Of a stretch of DNA of 27,572 nt, positions 12,101 to 18,522 are shown piece by piece. The position numbers were made by a program, and so were the translations under genes. Numbering within the stretch: position 1 is the stretch's first letter; the number at the start of each line of letters is the position of its first letter. Under the pieces are notes generated by a model. That model saw only the letters and a program-made list of their open reading frames with translations, did no database searches and was not told the DNA's origin. The stretch spans positions 1 through 27,572 of IMG/VR virus record IMGVR_UViG_3300010885_057489; one strand, 5' to 3'. The stretch is from a virus.

Positions 12101-14691
12101 GTACTGACTGAATCTTTTACATATATAAAAGTATCTGTGTATAGATTGTTGTCAAACACAATGTCACCGATGTTGGCCAAGTTAAGATATTTCAAAGCAA
12201 ACTCCAGCACTGGATCGTCTGGACCAGTACCTGGGGCATAGCTTAGTAACTTGCTACCTGTGAAAGTTGAACTAGGATATTTGACCAAATTTCCAAGACT
12301 GATTTCAGAACTGTCAAATACGTCAAACAACGGTGCTTGATTTAAACTTTGTTTGTCTTGTCCTGGCAACCATGTTACACCATCATAGTAAAAACTTTTT
12401 CCTTGTAAAGTTATACCACTCAAACATACCACAGTTTGATTGATTTCTATATCAGCATCCGACGCAGGTACCAAATTGATAATAGGTTGCAATATCAATG
12501 GATCTTGTGTGTCAGGCATGATGAATTCAACTTGATATATCTTGTTTCTGACATCGGGGTTACGATCGGCTGCAAAAATAACTCGAGTTCCATTGATAAA
12601 TGAATATCCATCCACACCATATCCCAGTGTACCATTGACGTTGCTGAGTGCATCTGTGGTTTGAAAATCAATAATGTTGACCGGTTGTTTGCCTTGGGTT
12701 CCAAAATTAAACAAGCGTGTGCCGGCACGGAATTCCAAGATTGGTCTGCGGCCACGTGCAGCGTTGTCCACTGTGGGTTGTATGTTGTTGAGTGCAGCTG
12801 AATAGTTGATTACATCTATATGGAACCAGCGGTTGCTACGACTCCAGCCATTGAGATCTGGACTAGCTCGGTTGATAGTCAAGTAGTCGGGCCTTGCAGG
12901 AGCATTCAGTGTGCCATCAAAATTGCCCACATCGTAGGGCAATTGATCAAAGGCAATACTGGCACTCTGCGTGTAAGTTTCGGGTGTGACAAAATCAGTC
13001 ACAGGCAACAGGCGTATGGCCGTGCCTACCCCTTCCACGTAGTAACTTTGGTTTTGATAGCTGGCAGGATCAACGTTGCCACGGAAAACTACTTTGAGAC
13101 CATTGGTGAATACTACTCCGTTGGGACTAGTATAGGTAGGGCGATCAATTATGTCGTCAATTCTCAATGTGGAAGAGTCCAACGGATCTATCAGACGGAT
13201 TTCTCCAAACAATGTTGGATCTAGACCATCTTGGTAGTACAACACACTCATGACTGCGGTCAACAGCGGAATCTGTTCAAATAGTCCTTGGGTATTTTTG
13301 TACCATCCAGTGCTGGCATATTGTGTGCCATACAGAATTGAAAACTTTTCCAGATTGTTCACAGTCAGCACATTGGTCAATTGTATGTACTCAGTGCCGG
13401 CTATGTCTACATAATTGATTCTCCAGACATTGTACCTGAGAGAGGGTGGCACAGTGCCCCAGCCGCTATCAGTGTATTGGAATACCAAGGTGCGATTGTT
13501 GAGGTCAACTATGTCGTCAATGCCAAATATATTTTCAATAAAAAACTGCTCAACTGTTTTGCCATTGATTTGATCATACTGCAACGTGGTTATTAAATCC
13601 ACTCCAGGAAGCTCGGTCAAGTTATAATAAAAACTTTGTGCTGTGCTCAGAGGCACATCAAATGTGATGGTGCCAAGATCTTCGCCGTTGTTGGTCACCC
13701 CTAAAACATCTCTACTGCTGATGTTGGGAGTGGCTGGCAATTTTCCGTTGACTCCTGGAGCAGCTTGTATCCAAAAGCCCGGACCGGTGCCAGGCGTGGC
13801 ATCAACTATGTTCATGGTACCACGCATGTTAAGTTGCGTGGCGCTACTGTAATACAGCACATCCGGTGCATCTTGAGGCACCACAAAAGTCACGGTTCCG
13901 ATACTGGCACCATTGTTGGTCACGCCCGAATCCCAGGTATTGATATTGCCCAGGCTGGGCAGTGTTTTGATGAAAAAAGGAAATAACCCAGTCAGTGACA
14001 AAGTAAATGTGTAGGTGTTGCCACGCACCAGTGTCAAAGTGGGATTGGGCTCGTAGTTTATTAGATATGCAGAAATACCTCGATTCTGCACACGGAAATT
14101 TATGTTTTGTTTGTCATTCTGCGCCACTTGAAATGTATAACTGCCGCCGCGTACCAAGGTCAACGCAGGATTGGTTCCACCTACTCCACTAAACGTGTAA
14201 GTGCCGTTTGCTCGTGTGACTACGAAATTGTCAGTAGACAAAACCGTGGACGAAGAAACATCCACGTCAAGAGGACCACTGGGCAACCAATAGTATTGTT
14301 GATAGTTTACAAACTTATCAAAGTCAACAAATGGATCCCAGGCATAGTATTCGCTGGTGTACAGTCTGTCTGAATTGTTAGTGTAAGCGCCTTGCAATCT
14401 CAGTGCATCATTGATTCCCGGATAGGTGATTACATCATTGATATTGTTGGGACCGGGCTCAAGACCGACAACTCCAGGTTCCAATTGATAATCATTGCGT
14501 GTCTTGGTGGGCTCGATTACATAACGATCTTCTGGATTGACTCCAGGTCCAACACGACGTCCAACGAATCCTTGCGTTTTTTGGAATTTTGGCTCTTGTA
14601 TGAGTTGATCTAGTGTGGCTGCCAAAAACTGTCGATTGACCGGAGTTTGGAATATTTCTGGTAAGAAATCGACCGAACGTACTCGTGCCAT
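115..14691 (-). CDS. Giant (4858 aa) multi-domain baseplate/tail structural protein in the gp7 position
   Basis: A single uninterrupted frame follows gp6 by a TAATG overlap, with GGAG (14699-14702) 7 nt before the ATG. The N-terminus (VDFLPEIFQTPVNRQFL) is of a kind I associate with very large structural proteins of marine T4-like phages. Modules visible in order are: a tandem cupredoxin-like region (about 174-297, partial third copy 328-356); a long region rich in Trp and Tyr to about 1880; a CBM5/12-like motif (1889-1926); seven FG-GAP repeats (2301-3150) interrupted by inserts; a conserved-looking helical stretch (about 3500-3800); Gly-rich GSGY segments (near 2563 and 3850-3915); a second CBM5/12-like motif (3942-3978); and repeated short 'VNG...DY' beta modules toward the C-terminus. 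No protease, lyase or chaperone domain is evident. T4 gp7 is about 1030 aa, so homology with it is only positional. The likely role is wedge-attached or host-contacting tail structure; this is inference. Confidence 0.8.
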   Translation of the reverse strand: MARVRSVDFLPEIFQTPVNRQFLAATLDQLIQEPKFQKTQGFVGRRVGPGVNPEDRYVIEPTKTRNDYQLEPGVVGLEPGPNNINDVITYPGINDALRLQGAYTNNSDRLYTSEYYAWDPFVDFDKFVNYQQYYWLPSGPLDVDVSSSTVLSTDNFVVTRANGTYTFSGVGGTNPALTLVRGGSYTFQVAQNDKQNINFRVQNRGISAYLINYEPNPTLTLVRGNTYTFTLSLTGLFPFFIKTLPSLGNINTWDSGVTNNGASIGTVTFVVPQDAPDVLYYSSATQLNMRGTMNIVDATPGTGPGFWIQAAPGVNGKLPATPNISSRDVLGVTNNGEDLGTITFDVPLSTAQSFYYNLTELPGVDLITTLQYDQINGKTVEQFFIENIFGIDDIVDLNNRTLVFQYTDSGWGTVPPSLRYNVWRINYVDIAGTEYIQLTNVLTVNNLEKFSILYGTQYASTGWYKNTQGLFEQIPLLTAVMSVLYYQDGLDPTLFGEIRLIDPLDSSTLRIDDIIDRPTYTSPNGVVFTNGLKVVFRGNVDPASYQNQSYYVEGVGTAIRLLPVTDFVTPETYTQSASIAFDQLPYDVGNFDGTLNAPARPDYLTINRASPDLNGWSRSNRWFHIDVINYSAALNNIQPTVDNAARGRRPILEFRAGTRLFNFGTQGKQPVNIIDFQTTDALSNVNGTLGYGVDGYSFINGTRVIFAADRNPDVRNKIYQVEFIMPDTQDPLILQPIINLVPASDADIEINQTVVCLSGITLQGKSFYYDGVTWLPGQDKQSLNQAPLFDVFDSSEISLGNLVKYPSSTFTGSKLLSYAPGTGPDDPVLEFALKYLNLANIGDIVFDNNLYTDTFIYVKDSVSTTEAISSGFVHRYLNRVAFVRELGWQTAVTPSITRQQFRFIYEGRPLQLDVKVSDSVTVPAIQLYVNARFQDPSRYSVATTADTTTVILTTEATGVVLGDIIEIAAISDQVSAQGFYQVPINLENNPINANSNTFTLGTVRSHYGTIGENLIALQGPINGPNNTRDLGNIVPYGLKILQQSSPLTLAGYFARNLEYDIFAAIEYNSREYIKFKNLMLETVVRNEYGNATVAQILDLTIAEITQGRTDLNPFYWSDMLPTGSVFLETTYTVTPITTNVFDTEQTYDFTSANFQGLLVYLTRTGPEQGQSTTRLLSRHTDYVVSTDGPTLAVTVPLVVGDVVTLREYRNTAGNFCPNTPSKMGLYPKYLPRIFVDTNYINPTTVIQGHDGSITLTFGDIRDEILLEFETRIYNNLKTDDNPVPLTIDDVIPGFFRTTDYTQTEITAILGESFLSWIGWNKLDYKTQDYVANNPFTYNYSTAGSRITSGGTVSNTGESPLLGAWRGIYRYFYDTISPNLTPWEMLGFSEEPVWWTQRYGPAPYTSDNLVLWDDLEAGLVADPVAPYVIIKFRRPGLTSVIPVGTEGQLLAPINSVVGAYDPTAFRKSWVVGDGGPVESSWWTSSSYPFAVMRLLALTRPAEFFSLFADRDRYRFSAEFDQYLYDGRYRLSLRPIPGQDSISGIEVYGRLPGQQGGISKASYINWIVDYNQQLGRNSTERLTDDLSNIDVRLCYRMASFTNKQYLKIFTEKSSPNSQNSSLLLPDESYNLLLYKNQPFADIVYSALIVERVATGYAVFGYSTTNPYFEIFASSSGGVLQTVSGGGAEVRVPSNYTDIVVQVPYGFVFTNTTMVVDFILSYGTYLESQGLIFTDVENGYRLNWNQMATEFLYFSQQGWATGTLINLNPVANRLIAVRAGAVVDTVESLTPENMLLDQNREVLPTRDLVIDRNGNTFTITSDSNQTISYLHLRFTNYEHMVVLDNVSIFADLIYDPITAARQNRVRITAATTTEWNGQVDAQGFILNENNVKEWQSNRKYTKGEIVLYKNVYWSAQTIVQPKVLFDFNDWVTADYTLIQEGLLPNIANKADQLANSYNTYSANLERDNDLLSYGLIGFRPRQYMAALNLDDVSQVNIYQQFLGTKGTIRSAELFTRADLGKESGEYNIYENWGILSSTYGANANRSFFELRLNEALLQSNPSVIQVINPQEPSDADQTVLLSDVWRESFKLTSTDILPTTYSTISDTALPSAGYVNLNDADITVFSLDDPSSIAANLDSVGIGTVIWVAKTNPYDWNIYRCERVAGRLTQVADNLNQTSVATFTSAHSLVVGDLIIVRYFSEAVDGVYRVLSVPSITQVVIAYNFISTNQTTLNGDGLVFYLQTARVAQPSDIATLPYANSLVSGARVWVDDNGAGHWVVLEKQNPFKDFDRLRAEAPITNNQFGFSIAQGADSFTALVGAPGLDAEDSSLDSAGSVYTYRRTIDGNYGFNIILQLNAVDTLGFGNSVDFGNRTWGVAGASISNNYAGYAVVLYLVPGSNNYILSQVLIAPDLDFSQIKFGSAVTISPDERWMYVGAAAGNKVYAYGKVEIENQRVVYVTDGATNIFNYSNFIEIDSVFPGQLVLSLDNLQSGINVDLVYAIDYLITATTVVLFSTPTAGLNLSISRRQVAQLDDFNYFGILQNTTSGVGSGAVFSLNSVRGAYVPTLVSPGSGYAPGDTIVIFGAAIGGATPANNLTITVTTVDANTGIATFTNSGTGIGNTTTFALNPELYTATNIYSFIVAVDGQLQRPFIDYTFNNSTTQITFINNPAPGTIISVSTGSYWQYVETLTVPGLGANAGFGSSVTTATDGRQILIGSPLDDAGAVNQAGSVYAFDRSVIRYLVTDVTQLTYAMPGTPQGPISVILNNQFLNNSDDFKNGQFSVVGSDVVLSSTTSLTIGDVIEIETNEFQQIQKIVSATAQDESAFGTAVEICSNNCSVYTGEPLATVTLPQEGQVQRNVNQSRVYGVISTTKANPTLVAGDPIRINNTQVAVPLAPNNTIQGLISAINSAGIPNVIASATTDLVLSGDSVTKIFDVGTIYSATTAYTTVVYLGTVLQTAGVDYTYNNNTKQLIFVAAPTFGTTITVVSGRMTVSVVNIQATVPNNKLTVLPGVTGTAFDDLGFDTYYYVQTIVSPNPTDYAYFGQSLDVDSTAVNLIVGAPNGDVYAPVTFDLAQTYFDDRSTTFFSPVFNSGVAYTFDLLPSATSSINNPGALIFGQQVYDDTSATNDRFGFAVNYRNGRLLIGSPGNDQQVAEANYGQVTVYNNPDNTPAWAVQILQQPSVNIDQINSVFMYDRLTSNAQQYFDFFNPLQGKILGAARRNIDYIGAVDPADYNTGPVHNLGNSWAQEHVGEIWWDTDTVRFIDPNQDNITYASRRWGQVFPGSRVDIYQWVSSSVPPVSYTGPGIALSTTSYTVTSSLNLLNIFETRYYFWVRGITTIDVVAGKTLSTVGIASYIENPRGSGIPYIAPLNSSTIAIYNALDIISAADTILHVEYDRQLTSANVHQEYQLIASGRADSFLNDNLYRKLLDSFCGVNVFGANVPDPMLSPAERFGVQFRPRQSMFVDRFVALQNYLQRANNIFLKFPMVEIRRFNLLNSSEPEPSSASGAWNKRVANIEELSFQNIRAVPLGYKYLVVSDSGQGGLWTIYEVEDGLLGQRNTKLVRVQNYDTRRYWNTIDWYEPGYNRTIQPVAEVANYSDLRTLTLSQAPVGSSVKVTANAQGKFEIYLRTDLGWNRVGLQNGTIEIKEEIWNYAVGNFGFDVEVFDAQYFDQEPVIETRQIIRAINEELFIDELLIERNLGLMLVFNFVYSESEIPEWLIKTSLIDVDHKIRALLPFQNYLRDNQDFVLDYIQEVKPYHVQIREFNLTYDGDDAYPGNLTDYDLPAYYDRLLTIPQFVSPILLPYTQSGSFIQSNTSDVASNAEIWTLAPWKDWYNNYLLSVQSVTIISGGAGYTAVPEITVTGTCTEPAELTAVINSAGRVIGIDIVNPGSGYSSTPTITITGNGVGARAVANMGNDLIRTFKTVIKYDRYQYSTTIFEWQPNVTYPAGTQVRYIDRVWSAVGTVNNSIFDLEQWTPVPADTLSGVDRTMGFYAPTVNQPGLSLPLLIDGVDYPGVQVKGINFDQNTGFDVGNFDINPFDNFSISPEGFPTYDPGILDTIYGSSYLDLYLGTRPTDVNVDGGGYVDVYSSYAPEELIPGAEFDTLDFRVYTRAGSDWILNGHGFPTQSTKFIFDPLNPTQSWADLVPYPQSVIVTNLTTGQDLTQDVAYVLDWVEQTITMIQSVAPGDIVVISVYGLGGGNQLFENSYRGSTFGTELSVPVVYNQILEFAIFVNGNLTTNYTYAPEYATTGISSPYNPTGSSGTTLVVISTLGIQLGSLIVGTGFTSGQTVVGKLSGTALVISAPPDSQPSGVLTFLANINSTKITFANSFSATEMVTLTAIGPTTVDNIEVIDYSWSAPITQIMSGDRSTLTYELDNSLAYTNPDNLIVTVNGLRARTSAGIEYYGDGSSEYLIPDRLGFSYALIADNEVNVYINDIPLILNVDYVVEPYNPFNGYDGRRVVIFAEDPPIGSRILICVDTNTQCYVNRGDSTLNFRLGQGLEPGIGDVIEVTTWNDTRQQNILTQVFVGPVEVGITITEPYDSTRYDQGDGTSPGDPDYPVAPFDFSADSLIVSNNLDLGRTVVNADRLWVTVNGRRLYYGFGFGIVGQELILTNGILGPNDVVMITQFTESVVPEPMAFRIFQDMRGVQATYRMTVATTTQLAQPLGQYDDVIYLVDASTQGEPNLAANVWGVLTVNGERIMYRERNTVNNTISSLLRGTAGTAAASHDIDSTVYSLGRGNLLPEQYQNYIVNNTFMSDGTTVEFVTDIITTEANLDAVEIYVGGIRTTNDGTFTGFAPVSFEFDEAPPAGLEINILIRRGVTWYAPGPGTPSNGVALQDTNTQAARFLRGLT
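2758..2868 (-). other. CBM5/12-like motif 2 in the giant protein
   Basis: Residues about 3942-3978 read EWQPNVTYPAGTQVRYIDRV, then WSA, and close with EQW. The pattern is the same as in the motif near residue 1889. It follows Gly-rich segments with the GYxxxPxITITG pattern at 3850-3915. Confidence 0.45.
5242..7791 (-). repeat. Seven FG-GAP repeats (integrin-type beta-propeller) in the giant protein
   Basis: Seven blades are visible, each starting FG-[xS]-[AS]-[VLI] and ending in a GAP/GSP/GEP-type turn. The Phe residues are at 2301, 2361, 2417, 2699, 2825, 3043 and 3131. Examples are FGSSVTTATDGRQILIGSP and FGFAVNYRNGRLLIGSP. Blade 3 ends in GAA, so it is a degenerate copy. Some blades are followed by a strand such as AGSVYTY or GQVTVY. 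Seven is the number needed for one closed propeller. Spacings of 60, 56, 282, 126, 218 and 88 residues show that three gaps hold large inserts. The classic DxDxDG calcium loop is not kept in the blades. Confidence 0.7.
8914..9027 (-). other. CBM5/12-like (chitin-binding type) motif 1 in the giant protein
   Basis: Residues 1889-1926 read KEWQSNRKYTKGEIVLYKNV, then YWSAQ, and end near FNDW. The spacing (W, about 5 residues, Y-x-x-G-[DE]-x-V, aromatic pair, closing W) is that of the small carbohydrate-binding CBM5/12 fold. It may contact a surface polysaccharide or only be a structural beta module. Confidence 0.45.
13798..14172 (-). other. Cupredoxin-like tandem domain lacking most metal ligands
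   Basis: Residues 174-298 of the giant protein contain two similar starts, NPALTLVRGGSYTF and NPTLTLVRGNTYTF. They are followed by LFPFFIKT (236-243), GVTNNGASIGTVTF and VLYYSSATQLNMRGTMNI (279-295). This is the framework of the cupredoxin-like domains of marine phages, where the pattern is HPFxIxT then YYxCxxHxxMxG. Here the first His is Phe237, Cys is Ser283 and the second His is Gln286; only Met289 remains. A partial third copy follows near 328-356 (GVTNNGEDLGTITF). The domain probably keeps the fold as a structural beta-sandwich and does not bind copper. Confidence 0.6.
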
Positions 14692-17600
14692 TAGATAACT
14701 CCACTACCTGGCGCTGTACGCAAATTGGTACTGGTCAAGGCCTGTATGACTTCAACGTTGTTGACCGTGGCTGCATTGACAAAAATCTGACTGGGCGCAC
14801 TGCGGATTTCATACAGATCACCAAAAAACTTTTGTTGATTCAATGGTACCACAACCACACTGCTGACAATGTCTCCAATCTGTGCGTGCAGATAAGCAGC
14901 AAGTTCTGAAAAGTAGAATGTGTCGCCAAAGTTCCATTTGTCAAGACTGAAATAAGCATCCATGTTGGCCACAACCAAGTTTTTAATTTCGCTCACGCTG
15001 GCGGTGCTGTTGGCAGCTCTAATGACCTTGATGGTGGCACGCAGTTCTTCTGCGGCCTTGGCACCAAACAAGGGTTTGAATTCCACACTGTTGACGATCA
15101 TGTTGTCGCTGATCATCTTGTAATCTTGTAGGCCAGAATAATCAGTGGTCAGTTGATCAATGGTCGGTGGCAACGGTTCTGGTACAGTGCCTGTGCTATC
15201 TTTGATCCAATTCTGATAAGCTGTGTAGTACTGCAGGGTAACCACATACAAGTCAATGATATTGGTACTGCCAGGATCCAGCCTTGAAGTCAACGGACTG
15301 TTGTGACGATATTGGAAATACAAACTCTGTCTGCCAACTCTGGCGATAAAATCATTGCGCAGTACCAACACACGGGTTCCGTTGTTGGGATTTACTGTCA
15401 ACGAATAAAATAATTGTTGTGAATACGCATAAAAAACCTGCCCGTCAACATAACTTTGTTTGACCAACTCAATGTCATCCAAGGTTGCATAGTCACTATT
15501 GACTATGCCAGGTTCGACCAGTAGATAACGTTGCAAATTATCAAAATCCACGGTGCTTTGCAAGAACACCAGTTTGAGATTGGGTGTGACATCTGGAGCC
15601 ACGATGTCATTGAAAAAATCTGGATTGTCTGGAACACCGTCACTGTCGGTGTCCTCAAAACCCACCAGGACCTGGAAGTCGTCCACAAAGCCGTCGCTTT
15701 GCACAGGTTGGCCAATGATGCGCAAACGTGTGTCACCTTCCAAGGGCATGTTGCTGTCGGGCTTGCTGTTGGTTTTAAGTACGTTGACAAAGTCTCTGAT
15801 GGTGGTTCCAGTTCTGCTGTCAAATATTTGTTGACCTGTGAAAAAGAAAAATCTGGTTTCTAACACGCTGCCAAAATAATAGTCCAGGCTGCGACTAGAC
15901 ACTGTGTAATTTTCTCCATCAGTGATGGCCTCTATAAACCAACTTGCGTCATTGTTGATACCAGCGGTGCTTTGTGCATTGGCCAGACTGAATTCCGCAC
16001 CCACGTCAAGATTGGTACTGGTAATCAGATACCAAGTGGCTGTCAAATTGTTGTAACCCAGCCCCCAATTTCTATTCAGCGTGATTTGATCTAAAATACT
16101 CTGTCTGATTGTGCTGTTCAGATCAGTCACAAACAAAGGAATCACTTGTGTGGCTATGGCACCAGTGGGCACATAATTGTTCAAGGTCACTGGACCTACA
16201 CCGTTGCTGAAATTGCCCAGACCTTGATTGGTTCCATCTAGATACACTGCTGTGGGACTGGCCCAGATCACTAATTTTTCGTCGGCTCGTACAGGAACCC
16301 CAGCTACCAATTGATTACTGGAATTGAAAAAATAACCTGCAGGTGGTACGAATTTGACCAGGCTTCCGACCACAATATAGCGTTTGTTGTCAGAGGTGTA
16401 ATTGCCAATGGCCTCAGGTGTGCCCAATGTATTTTTAAAATATCCAGTGGTCTCATTGGCCAAGGTGGTACTTTGTTGCCAAATCACATTCAGTGCGATC
16501 AAGTCGGGCCTAGGATAGTTGGCGTAATAAAACTGTCGAGCACCGGCGGCTATCAAAGTGGGTTCAATCTGATTGGTAATGATACTGGAAATATCATTGT
16601 TGTTCAGCCAGGTAAAATTAAAACCAGGCAAATTGTTGGCTTCATACAGGGCGCCGTCGCTGGCAAAAATATTGGTTGAGCTATATTTGCCTGTGCCATC
16701 TACCAGATCCAAATAACGACTGGTGCCTATGCTGGCACGATTCAAGGCCTTGCTTTTTAAAATACTGTTGTAGGCTGTGAATGGAAAGTTGTTGTAATCT
16801 TCACCATTGACCATGCGATTTTGTGTGTAATATCGAGCTGGGGCACGCTGTTTGATTTCGTCAATGGTTTCGCGTGCCTGGGCATTGGTCACTGGCTGGG
16901 TGATACCACAGGTAAATGTTATGGTCTCTAATTGTCCGGTGCGGCTTACATAGCTGATAGGTATGACCACACTTTGCATTTCTTCTGGATTGATAATGTA
17001 TTGCAGGCCATTTGATGCCCGCACATAGCAACGGAATAGGCCCACTGGAATGGCACTGAACACTCCATCGCCAAAATTCAAAGCAATCTGATCGTTGACT
17101 CTGGATGTGGTACTGAATAAACTTCTGACGTTGGGTATAAGTTGTTCTACTGCTGCTGCATAAACACTTTCCACATACTGCCACTCAGTGGCCACGTTGC
17201 CCAGGTTGTCCAACTGATATAACCAACGATCGGTGTTGTTGATTCCTTCGATGTTGATATTGACTTGGCGATTGGCTATGCGTTCTGGCAGGTTGAAATC
17301 TTGATTCTGCAAAACACCCTGCTTGAACAAAAAGAAATAACCTGTGTTGGCCGACGCAAATCCCAATTCGTCGTTGCGGAACAAAATATTAAATTGACCA
17401 TTGGGCAAAGGGCTGGGCTCATACACAAATTCTTTTCCAGCGGCTGTGGCATTGACTGCTTCAAACGGCATGTTAACTCCGTCCACGGTGGCCGTGTAAG
17501 GTACCACTGGCAGGAATCCCGGAACCAGATTCACAGTGTATTCATCGGTCCTTACACCAAGTATGGTGCTTCTTGCTCCAGGACGACCCACACGCTGGGT

Positions 17601-18098
17601 GTCGGTCAGGCTGGCATTGATGATGGCTGTAAACTGTTCTTGCCAGTCAAAGTTTGTGGGATCGGCCCAGTTTACCGTGACATTGGCCAGGTTAACACCG
17701 TTGTAATCTATGACATTTTCTGTGGTTTGCACTGAAAATATTTTGAGATATCCCTGTGAGGCTGTGTTTCTTTTGGGTGTGTAAGATACCAAGTTGGCCA
17801 GTTTGACCACGCTGTCCCGGCGTTCTGCTGTGTCTAGGTAATTTTCACGTGTGTTTAGGTCTGTGCGGAAGGCCAAGGCCTGGCCCATGAAGGCCATGAC
17901 ATCCAAGAGGGCAATAAACTCTGAGCTCTCAATGTAATCGTTGAATGTTTCTGGATAATAAAGACGCAGATAGTCCACAAAACTTTTGCGCAGAGTTTCA
18001 AAATCATAGCTTTGGAAGTCGGCTTCTCTATAGGTTTGATAGATACGTTTCCAATCTTCAACACCAAATATTGCAGTTTGTCTTGTGGTTGTGGCCAT
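14691..18098 (-). CDS. gp6: Baseplate wedge protein gp6, enlarged (1135 aa)
   Basis: gp6 forms the ring of wedge dimers that carries the T4 baseplate. The N-terminal signature is strong: LRKSFVDYLRLYYPETFNDY, then ESSEFIALLDVMAFMGQALA and a TAERRDSVVKLANLVSYTPKRN segment (about residues 36-110). A middle segment ARYYTQNRMVNGEDYN and a C-terminal block (KWNFGDTFYFSELAAYLHAQ) also fit gp6. T4 gp6 is about 660 aa; the extra roughly 475 residues appear to lie between the middle and C-terminal blocks. That region includes a DxDxDG calcium-type loop at 816-827. The ATG at 18096-18098 has only a weak GGA upstream, and a late-promoter-like box lies 18 nt away. The stop overlaps the giant gene's ATG as TAATG, suggesting coupled translation. 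Confidence 0.9.
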   Translation of the reverse strand: MATTTRQTAIFGVEDWKRIYQTYREADFQSYDFETLRKSFVDYLRLYYPETFNDYIESSEFIALLDVMAFMGQALAFRTDLNTRENYLDTAERRDSVVKLANLVSYTPKRNTASQGYLKIFSVQTTENVIDYNGVNLANVTVNWADPTNFDWQEQFTAIINASLTDTQRVGRPGARSTILGVRTDEYTVNLVPGFLPVVPYTATVDGVNMPFEAVNATAAGKEFVYEPSPLPNGQFNILFRNDELGFASANTGYFFLFKQGVLQNQDFNLPERIANRQVNINIEGINNTDRWLYQLDNLGNVATEWQYVESVYAAAVEQLIPNVRSLFSTTSRVNDQIALNFGDGVFSAIPVGLFRCYVRASNGLQYIINPEEMQSVVIPISYVSRTGQLETITFTCGITQPVTNAQARETIDEIKQRAPARYYTQNRMVNGEDYNNFPFTAYNSILKSKALNRASIGTSRYLDLVDGTGKYSSTNIFASDGALYEANNLPGFNFTWLNNNDISSIITNQIEPTLIAAGARQFYYANYPRPDLIALNVIWQQSTTLANETTGYFKNTLGTPEAIGNYTSDNKRYIVVGSLVKFVPPAGYFFNSSNQLVAGVPVRADEKLVIWASPTAVYLDGTNQGLGNFSNGVGPVTLNNYVPTGAIATQVIPLFVTDLNSTIRQSILDQITLNRNWGLGYNNLTATWYLITSTNLDVGAEFSLANAQSTAGINNDASWFIEAITDGENYTVSSRSLDYYFGSVLETRFFFFTGQQIFDSRTGTTIRDFVNVLKTNSKPDSNMPLEGDTRLRIIGQPVQSDGFVDDFQVLVGFEDTDSDGVPDNPDFFNDIVAPDVTPNLKLVFLQSTVDFDNLQRYLLVEPGIVNSDYATLDDIELVKQSYVDGQVFYAYSQQLFYSLTVNPNNGTRVLVLRNDFIARVGRQSLYFQYRHNSPLTSRLDPGSTNIIDLYVVTLQYYTAYQNWIKDSTGTVPEPLPPTIDQLTTDYSGLQDYKMISDNMIVNSVEFKPLFGAKAAEELRATIKVIRAANSTASVSEIKNLVVANMDAYFSLDKWNFGDTFYFSELAAYLHAQIGDIVSSVVVVPLNQQKFFGDLYEIRSAPSQIFVNAATVNNVEVIQALTSTNLRTAPGSGVI

Positions 18099-18116
18099 GG
18101 TTTTTCCAATTTTTAT

Positions 18117-18124
18117 TATTTATG
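18117..18124 (-). promoter_or_regulatory. Late-promoter-like box upstream of gp6
   Basis: The minus strand reads CATAAATA in the 45-nt gap between gp25 and gp6, matching the T4 late -10 box TATAAATA in 7 of 8 positions. It would start a transcript about 12 nt before the gp6 ATG. It is the only such box in a true intergenic gap within the structural block. Confidence 0.5.
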
Positions 18125-18143
18125 GACAGAATAAACTGCGTAG

Positions 18144-18518
18144 TTAAACATAGCTGGCCAGACGTTGCGATTGATCAAAAAATATGGCCAAACGTTGTGC
18201 GTCGGTGCTGGGTACCACTGTGATTTCTAACTGTAACAGCATGCCATTTTGTTGGGGGAATATCTCTAAGTTGCTGACAAACACACGTGGATCACCGCCG
18301 GCCACACGCTGTATTTCTGTCAACAAGGCACGTTCCGTTTCTTGCAGTTGATTTTCAAACACAAAATCCCAGATACTGGTACCATACGCTGGACGACCCA
18401 CCAGTTCTCCCTGGCGTATGTTGAATGCATTCAAGAGATCACGTTTGATCAATTCAAAATCCACCAAGGTAAATTTTTTGTTTTGATTGATTGTGTTGAA
18501 TCCAATAAAAGTAGGCAT
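18144..18518 (-). CDS. gp25: Baseplate wedge protein gp25
   Basis: This is a 124-aa protein, close to the usual gp25 length of about 130. gp25 lies in the inner wedge core, near the point where sheath assembly starts. Features of the gp25/IraD-like family are visible: an N-terminal strand-helix region (VDFELIKRDLLNAFNIRQGE), GTSIWDFVFENQ, and ALLTEIQRVAGGDPRV near residues 83-98. A final beta hairpin follows (LLQLEITVV). Family members are often annotated as 'lysozyme', but the biochemical role is structural. The gene starts 12 nt after the 470-aa gene and ends 45 nt before gp6. Confidence 0.9.
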   Translation of the reverse strand: MPTFIGFNTINQNKKFTLVDFELIKRDLLNAFNIRQGELVGRPAYGTSIWDFVFENQLQETERALLTEIQRVAGGDPRVFVSNLEIFPQQNGMLLQLEITVVPSTDAQRLAIFFDQSQRLASYV

Positions 18519-18522
18519 GATG

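Noticed and set aside
13798-14172. Copper-binding (redox) function for the cupredoxin-like domain
   Set aside because: Three of the four usual ligands are replaced by Phe, Ser and Gln.
17265-17735. A 156-aa plus-strand open frame opposite gp6
   Set aside because: It is antisense to the conserved N-terminal third of gp6 and lacks a recognisable family or start signal.
18144-18518. Lysozyme activity for gp25
   Set aside because: The family name 'gp25-like lysozyme' is historical; no catalytic arrangement is visible and the fold is a structural wedge component.
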